45,502 nucleotides of DNA from Thiocapsa sp. (GTDB taxonomy: Bacteria > Pseudomonadota > Gammaproteobacteria > Chromatiales > Chromatiaceae), in contig NZ_JAJDNA010000069.1 of the NCBI RefSeq assembly GCF_022340925.1, positions 1-45,502 on the forward strand, written 5' to 3'. Shown piece after piece: positions 40,574 through 45,502 of this stretch; position 1 is the first letter of the stretch, and the number at the start of each line of letters is the position of its first letter. The notes under the pieces are model-generated. The model searched no databases, had not been told where the DNA came from, and was given only the letters and a program-made list of their open reading frames with translations. A program made the translations under genes and the position numbers.

Positions 40574-43333
40574 ATGAACGAGACCAAACCGGCCAGCCCG
40601 ACCTGGCACACCCTGCCCGTGGACGAAGTCGTGGCAGGACTCGCCACGGATCCGGCGCAGGGGCTCGCCGCGTCCGAAGCGACCAGACGCCTGGGAGAGC
40701 ACGGGCCGAACCGCCTGCCGGCGGGCAAGAAGCGCGGGCCCCTCAAGCGTTTCCTCTCCCAGCTCAACAATGTGCTGGTCTATGTGCTGCTGGGCGCCGG
40801 CTTCACCAAGCTGATGCTGAACCTGTGGATCGACGCCGGGATCATCTTCGGCGTGGTCCTCATCAACGCCCTGCTGGGGTTCATTCAGGAGGGCAAGGCC
40901 GAGAAGGCCCTGGAGTCCATCCGCAACATGCTCTCCGCCGAGGCGCGCACCCTGCGCGGGGGCGAGACGCGCCTGATCCCCGCCGAGGAGCTGGTGCCCG
41001 GGGACGTCGTGCTGCTCGAGTCCGGGGACAAGATCCCGGCGGACCTGCGCCTCGTCGAGGCCAAGAACCTGCGCACCGAGGAGGCGGCGCTGACCGGGGA
41101 GTCGGTGCCGGCGGACAAGTCCATCGACCCGGTGCCCGAGAAGGCGACCGTCGGGGACCGCCATAACATGGGCTTCTCGGGGACCATGGTGGTGTCCGGC
41201 CGGGCCACCGGGTTGGTGGTCGCCACCGGCGCCGGGACCGAGCTGGGGCGCATCAATGCGTTGCTCGCCGGGGTGAGCGCGCTCGAGACGCCGCTGCTGC
41301 GCCAGATCAAGCGGTTCGGTTATGCCATCACCGCCGTGATCGCCGTGGTGAGCGTCCTGGTCTTCGCCTACGGCAAGTGGGTGAAGGGCATGGAGTTCGT
41401 GGAGCTGTTCCAGGCGGTGGTGGGGATCGCGGTCTCGGTGATCCCGGAAGGGCTTCCCGCGATCATCACCATTGCGCTCGCCATCGGCGTGCAGCGCATG
41501 GCGAGCCGCAACGCCATCATCCGCCGTCTGCCCGCGGTCGAGACCCTGGGCTCAGTGTCACGGATCTGCTCCGACAAGACCGGCACGCTGACCCTGATGG
41601 AGATGATGGTGGTCTCGGCGGTCACGGCCGAGTCCGAGTATCAGGTCAGCGGCAACGGGTACGCGCCCGAGGGCGCGGTCACGAAGGACGGCCAGCCGGC
41701 CGGCGAGGATCCTGTGCTGGGATTGCTCGGGCGCGTCTCGATGCTGTGCAACGACGCGGTGCTGCGCGAGGAGGACGGCGTCTGGAAGGTCGAGGGGGAC
41801 CCGACCGAGGGCGCGCTCTACCCCTTCGCGGGCAAGCTGGGCCTGGAGCGCCAGGCGGAGCTCACCGCCTGGCCGCGCATCGACGCCATCCCCTTCGAGT
41901 CCGAGCACAAGTTCATGGCAACCCTCCACCGATCGGCCGATGGTCGGGAGATCCTCCTGGCCAAGGGCGCGCCCGAGGTGATCCTGGCCCACTGCGATCG
42001 CCAGCAGACCCGATCCGGCGAGCCGGCACCGCTCGAGCGGGAGCGCTTCATGGAGATCGCCGATCGCCTCGCGGGCCAGGGCGAGCGGGTGCTCGCGCTG
42101 GCGTGGATCGATAACCCGGGGCTCGTGGCGGGCAGCTTGGGCCCGGGCGACCTGCCCCGGAACCTGGTGCTGCTCGGGCTGGTCGGCCTGCTCGACCCGC
42201 CCCGCCAGGAGGCCATCGACGCGGTACACGCCTGCCACGAGGGCGGCATCCGGGTCACCATGATCACCGGCGACCATAAGATCACCGCCGCGGCCATCGC
42301 CAAGATGCTCGGCATCGGCGACGGCAAGACGGCGGTGGCGGGCGCCGAGATCGAGGAGATGAACGAGGCAGCGCTGCAGGACGCTGTCCGCGACGCGGAC
42401 GTCTTCGCCCGCGCCAGCCCTGAGCACAAGCTGCGCCTGGTGAAGGCCATCCAGGCGAACAGGCAGATCGTCGCCATGACCGGCGATGGGGTGAACGATG
42501 CCCCCTCGCTCAAGAAGGCCGACATCGGCGTCGCCATGGGGATCAAGGGGACGGAGGTGACCAAGGAGGCCGCCGGCATGATCCTGGCCGATGACAACTT
42601 CGCCTCCATCACCGCCGCCGTGAAGGAGGGTCGCACCGTCTACAACAACATCGAGAAGGCCATCCTGTTCATGCTGCCGACCAACGTCGCCCAGGCGCTG
42701 GTCATCGCGGTGGCGATCTTCTTCGGATTCACCATGCCGATCACCGCGCCCCAGGTCCTGTGGGTGAACATGGTGACCTCGGTCGCGCTGGGGCTGGTGA
42801 TCGCGTTCGAGCCTCATGAGCGGGATGTCATGCGCCGGCCCCCGCGGGCGGTCGATCGCCCGATCCTCACCGGATTCGGGATCTGGCGCGTGATCTTCGT
42901 CGGTCTGGCCTTGCTCGCCTATACCCTCACGGCCTTCTTCTGGATGCTGGGCCAAGGCCTCTCCGATGACCTCGCCCGCACCGTTGCCGTCAACGCGATC
43001 ACCATCGGGCAGGTCTTCTACCTGCTCAACAGCCGTTACCTGCTCGACTCCTCTCTCTCTCTCCGGGCCCATCTCGGCAACGGCTACCTGCCGCTCGGGA
43101 TCGGGGCAGTGGTGGTGCTCCAGCTCCTGTTCACCTATGCGCCGCCTTTGCAGTACCTCTTCCACAACGAGCCGATCCCGCTCGAGATCTGGCCGTGGCT
43201 GTTCCTGGGTGGGTTCGTGTTCTTCCTGATCGTGGAGTTGGAGAAGCTCGTCATTCGCCTCATCCCCAGCTTGCGCCGTGCCGTGACCTCGGTGGAGGCC
43301 GGGGGCGCCAAGACCGGGGCGGCGATGCCGTGA
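40574..43333 (+). CDS. P2-type cation-transporting ATPase
   Basis: The 919-residue pump has the full P-type layout. The actuator domain has LTGESVPADK. Membrane helix 4 carries the cation-site motif PEGLPA at about residue 291. The phosphorylated Asp334 is in DKTGTLT, the nucleotide domain has KGAPEV, and the hinge has TGDGVNDAPSLKKADIGVAMG. Ten membrane helices are expected. PEGLPA and overall length place it with P2 pumps for Ca2+, Mn2+ or Na+/K+ rather than heavy-metal pumps; the substrate cannot be fixed. After DKTGTLT the usual Thr/Arg-Asn is Leu-Met (LTLMEMM), a small oddity. ATG 40574 has AAGG upstream. Confidence 0.93.
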   Translation: MNETKPASPTWHTLPVDEVVAGLATDPAQGLAASEATRRLGEHGPNRLPAGKKRGPLKRFLSQLNNVLVYVLLGAGFTKLMLNLWIDAGIIFGVVLINALLGFIQEGKAEKALESIRNMLSAEARTLRGGETRLIPAEELVPGDVVLLESGDKIPADLRLVEAKNLRTEEAALTGESVPADKSIDPVPEKATVGDRHNMGFSGTMVVSGRATGLVVATGAGTELGRINALLAGVSALETPLLRQIKRFGYAITAVIAVVSVLVFAYGKWVKGMEFVELFQAVVGIAVSVIPEGLPAIITIALAIGVQRMASRNAIIRRLPAVETLGSVSRICSDKTGTLTLMEMMVVSAVTAESEYQVSGNGYAPEGAVTKDGQPAGEDPVLGLLGRVSMLCNDAVLREEDGVWKVEGDPTEGALYPFAGKLGLERQAELTAWPRIDAIPFESEHKFMATLHRSADGREILLAKGAPEVILAHCDRQQTRSGEPAPLERERFMEIADRLAGQGERVLALAWIDNPGLVAGSLGPGDLPRNLVLLGLVGLLDPPRQEAIDAVHACHEGGIRVTMITGDHKITAAAIAKMLGIGDGKTAVAGAEIEEMNEAALQDAVRDADVFARASPEHKLRLVKAIQANRQIVAMTGDGVNDAPSLKKADIGVAMGIKGTEVTKEAAGMILADDNFASITAAVKEGRTVYNNIEKAILFMLPTNVAQALVIAVAIFFGFTMPITAPQVLWVNMVTSVALGLVIAFEPHERDVMRRPPRAVDRPILTGFGIWRVIFVGLALLAYTLTAFFWMLGQGLSDDLARTVAVNAITIGQVFYLLNSRYLLDSSLSLRAHLGNGYLPLGIGAVVVLQLLFTYAPPLQYLFHNEPIPLEIWPWLFLGGFVFFLIVELEKLVIRLIPSLRRAVTSVEAGGAKTGAAMP

Positions 43334-43649
43334 CCGATCCTCCCCACGCCGCCCCGGGGGGCTGTGCCGCCCCCCCTGCCGCGGCGGTCGAGGTCCCGGC
43401 GCCGCCGGCGGCGAAGGCGGCCGTGACGTCACCGACACGGCGCCGCTTGACCGGCGAGATCCTCCTCGGGGTGCTCGTTGCGGCGAGCGCCGTGCACGTC
43501 CTGGTTGATCCATTCAACCCCTGCAGCTCGCAGGCGCGGGTGTGCAGGCGCCCGTGATCGGCGCGGCGCCCAACGTCCCGGGGACCATCGTCGAGCTCAG
43601 CTTCGAAGACAGGCAAGTCGTGCGCGCCAGCGATCCACGATCAAAATGA
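43330..43649 (+). pseudogene. Remnant of a HlyD-type membrane fusion protein
   Basis: A GTG at 43330, overlapping the ATPase stop, opens a frame with a Pro/Ala-rich start and one membrane helix (RRLTGEILLGVLVAASAVHV), which ends at 43557. In another frame from about 43525 the DNA reads VIGAAPNVPGTIVELSFEDR and QVVRAS, matching the first beta strands of the HlyD/EmrA lipoyl-type domain, up to TGA 43649. The two parts fit the N-terminus of a fusion protein with a deletion and frameshift between them. The remaining 250 or so residues are missing. Confidence 0.55.
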
Positions 43650-43729
43650 TACCAATGGGCGGCGTAACGACCCTTGGTGCAGATGGTTAAGCGGATCATC
43701 GCATTGCTCATAGAACAGAGAGATCGCCC

Positions 43730-45409
43730 ATGACTGAACTGGCCCCCCTGACAATGACCATCGAGCTGCTCGGCGGGCTCGCGCTGTTCCTGTACGGCAT
43801 GGAGAAGATGACCGACGGGTTGAAGGCAGCGGCCGGCAAGCAGATGAACACGCTGTTGGCCAAGCTCACAGGTAACCCTGTATTGGGTTCCGTCACCGGA
43901 GCCATCGTGACCGCGGTGATCCAGTCTTCTTCGGTGACCACGGTGCTCGTGGTGGGGTTCGTGAGTGCCGGGCTCATGACCCTGGTGCAGTCGGTGGGGG
44001 TGATTTTCGGTGCCAATGTGGGCACCACGATGACGGCGCAGATCGTGGCGTTCAACACGACCGCCCTTGCCTTTCCGCTGATCGCCATCGGGTTTCTCAT
44101 GACCTCCGTGTGGAAGCAGGGCGTCGCACGCCACTATGGCGCCATGTTCATGGGGCTAGGTCTGATCTTCTACGGCATGGCGGCGATGGGCGCGGCCATG
44201 TCGCCGTTGCGCACGCATGCGGGCTTTGCCGAGCTCCTGCAATCCCTGCAAAATCCGTTTCTTGGGATGCTGGCCGGTGCGGTGTTCACGGCGCTGGTGC
44301 AATCGTCCTCGGCAACCATCGGTCTCGCGGTGGTGATGGCGACCCAGGGGCTGCTCTCGCTGCCGGCGGGCATCGCGATCCTGTTCGGGGCCAAGATCGG
44401 GACCGGGATCACGGCGGTACTCGCCGCGATCGGCAAACCACAGGATGCCAAGCGCGCGGCAGCCGTGCACGTCCTGTTCAATGTGTTGGGCGCCCTGATT
44501 TGGCTGCCGTTCATCCCCCAGATCGCGGCGGTCGCCGAGATGGTTTCGCCGGTGGCGGCGCATCTGGAGGGCGTGGAGCGGCTCGCCGAGGAGGTGCCGC
44601 GCCAGATCGCAAACGCGGCAACCATCTGGGCCACTGCCAACACGGTGATGTTCCTGCCGTTCGCCGCGTTGTTTGCAAAGTTGGCCACCAAGATCATCCC
44701 GGACCGGCCGGTTGAGGCGCGGGCAATCATCCGCCCAAAGTACCTCGACAAGGAATTGATTCGGGTGCCATCGATTGCCTTGGAGCGGGCGCGGATGGAG
44801 CTCGGGCATATGGGGGAGCTGACCGAAGCGATGCTGGCGAGGCTCAAGTCGGCCTTCGCCGCCAGGGATCTCAGCGACCTCTCGCAGCAACATGATCAGG
44901 TCGTGGTGCTGCGCGAAGCGGTGCTCGCCTATCTGCAGCACGTCGGTCGCAGCGAGCTGAGCGATGCCGAAGCTGAAGAGCATGCAAGGCTGGTTGCGGC
45001 CACCGGCGACATCGAGAACATGAGTGCGGCGATCAGCCGCGAACTGGTGCCGCTGGCCCGGACCCTTCAGGAAGCGGCCATCACGCCTTCGCCAGAGACC
45101 ACTGAGCTGCTGGAACGTCTGTTTCAGACGATACAGGAGTCAGCGCATGCGGGGCTGCGGGCACTGGTGGAGGGTGACGAGCGGGCGGCGCAGACCGTTG
45201 TCGCGAATCGCAACGCGATGCTGGAGCTCAGTTCCGAGTTGCACCGACAGCAGGCCGCGCGCCTCGCCCAGGATGACCCGAACCGCCTGCTCAAGCACAG
45301 GGTGCAGCTTGAGATACTCGACAAGCTGCGTCGCATTTACAACGTGGCTGAGCACATGGCCATCTCGGTACTGCCACGGGGCGTTCTCGTCGGGGAACTG
45401 TCGGTCTAG
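43730..45409 (+). CDS. Na/phosphate cotransporter family protein (NptA-like)
   Basis: The 559-residue protein has two inverted membrane repeats, each with the family motif: QSSSVTT at about residue 65 and QSSSATI at about residue 191. LLGGLALFLYGMEKMTDGLK is the characteristic start. After about residue 340 it continues as a cytosolic helical PhoU-like domain (ARMELGHMGELTEAMLARLK). Such proteins import phosphate with sodium, or in some bacteria export it, and the PhoU-like tail probably regulates. ATG 43730 has AGAGAG upstream. It would use the sodium gradient set by other pumps in the window. Confidence 0.92.
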   Translation: MTELAPLTMTIELLGGLALFLYGMEKMTDGLKAAAGKQMNTLLAKLTGNPVLGSVTGAIVTAVIQSSSVTTVLVVGFVSAGLMTLVQSVGVIFGANVGTTMTAQIVAFNTTALAFPLIAIGFLMTSVWKQGVARHYGAMFMGLGLIFYGMAAMGAAMSPLRTHAGFAELLQSLQNPFLGMLAGAVFTALVQSSSATIGLAVVMATQGLLSLPAGIAILFGAKIGTGITAVLAAIGKPQDAKRAAAVHVLFNVLGALIWLPFIPQIAAVAEMVSPVAAHLEGVERLAEEVPRQIANAATIWATANTVMFLPFAALFAKLATKIIPDRPVEARAIIRPKYLDKELIRVPSIALERARMELGHMGELTEAMLARLKSAFAARDLSDLSQQHDQVVVLREAVLAYLQHVGRSELSDAEAEEHARLVAATGDIENMSAAISRELVPLARTLQEAAITPSPETTELLERLFQTIQESAHAGLRALVEGDERAAQTVVANRNAMLELSSELHRQQAARLAQDDPNRLLKHRVQLEILDKLRRIYNVAEHMAISVLPRGVLVGELSV

Positions 45410-45423
45410 GCATCACGACGGTC

Positions 45424-45502
45424 TCAGCGCTCCTGCACGGTCGGATCCAGAAACGCGTCTTTGTTGGTCTTCTCGCGGTAACCGCAGCCGCAGCGCCCGC
45501 AA
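45424..45502 (-). CDS. C-terminal tail of an unidentified cysteine-rich protein
   Basis: The minus-strand frame enters from the right edge and ends at TGA 45424-45426. The 25 residues read CGRCGCGYREKTNKDAFLDP and then TVQER. Three cysteines in C-x-x-C-x-C spacing suggest a zinc or iron-sulfur site. It converges on the Na/Pi cotransporter gene 14 bases away. The family is not recognised from so little sequence. Confidence 0.4.
   Translation of the reverse strand, partial: CGRCGCGYREKTNKDAFLDPTVQER

Noticed and set aside
1..45502. CRISPR array, prophage or complete transposon
   Set aside because: No regularly spaced repeats, phage structural genes, integrase or transposase were seen on either strand.

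Overview
The window is GC-rich bacterial chromosome, probably from a gammaproteobacterium. The polA and rep genes, a DUF2782 gene and the mix of ion-transport genes would fit a purple sulfur bacterium of the Chromatiaceae, but that placement is inference from gene content and no 16S is present. Coding density is high up to about 33 kb. From about 22.8 kb on, intact genes alternate with broken ones.

Region 1 (1-5352) is the distal part of an alternative N-type F1Fo ATPase operon (epsilon end, atpQ, atpR, atpB, atpE, atpF, atpA, atpG). It has the usual N-ATPase order, a b-delta fused atpF, and a short antiporter-like open frame wedged between atpQ and atpR. Region 2 (5437-12319) is a complete type I Wadjet anti-plasmid system (jetA, jetB, jetC, jetD). 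The ATPase and Toprim motifs are intact, and an unusual 190-base gap with a candidate promoter and a hairpin separates jetB from jetC. Region 3 (12588-22780) is mostly housekeeping: a MESH1-like alarmone hydrolase, polA with a strong terminator, a family 2 glycosyltransferase, a PilZ protein, an opposing DctQM TRAP permease pair without a binding protein, a DUF2782 protein, rep helicase and tRNA-Arg(CCG).

Region 4 (22781-28311) holds a GntP permease stub, a lipoprotein alpha/beta hydrolase, a DUF481 protein without a visible signal peptide, and a MscS-family channel whose signal-peptide region is in frame but crossed by three stop codons. Region 5 (28776-35392) is an Mrp-type cation/proton antiporter operon with no MrpA, facing an SLC1-like transporter fused to a periplasmic substrate-binding domain.

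Region 6 (36009-39703) is a zone of collapsed genes: an efflux adaptor and RND pump, arginine deiminase, a YfcC-type permease joined to an M14 deacylase piece, and a possible cytochrome c piece. An apparently intact TPR/beta-barrel outer-membrane protein survives among them. Region 7 (39868-45502) carries a PLDc_N-SHOCT membrane protein, a P2-type cation ATPase, a membrane-fusion-protein stub, an intact Na/phosphate cotransporter and the tail of an unidentified cysteine-rich protein.

Ion movement is the common theme. The N-ATPase, Mrp antiporter, MscS channel, P2 ATPase, Na/Pi cotransporter and SLC1-like protein would together set cation gradients and osmotic state. The most useful leads for novelty are the SLC1-binding-protein fusion that lacks the family's usual sodium and substrate motifs, the stop-riddled channel leader, the Mrp operon without MrpA, and the leader structure inside the Wadjet operon. 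No CRISPR array, prophage or intact insertion sequence was seen.
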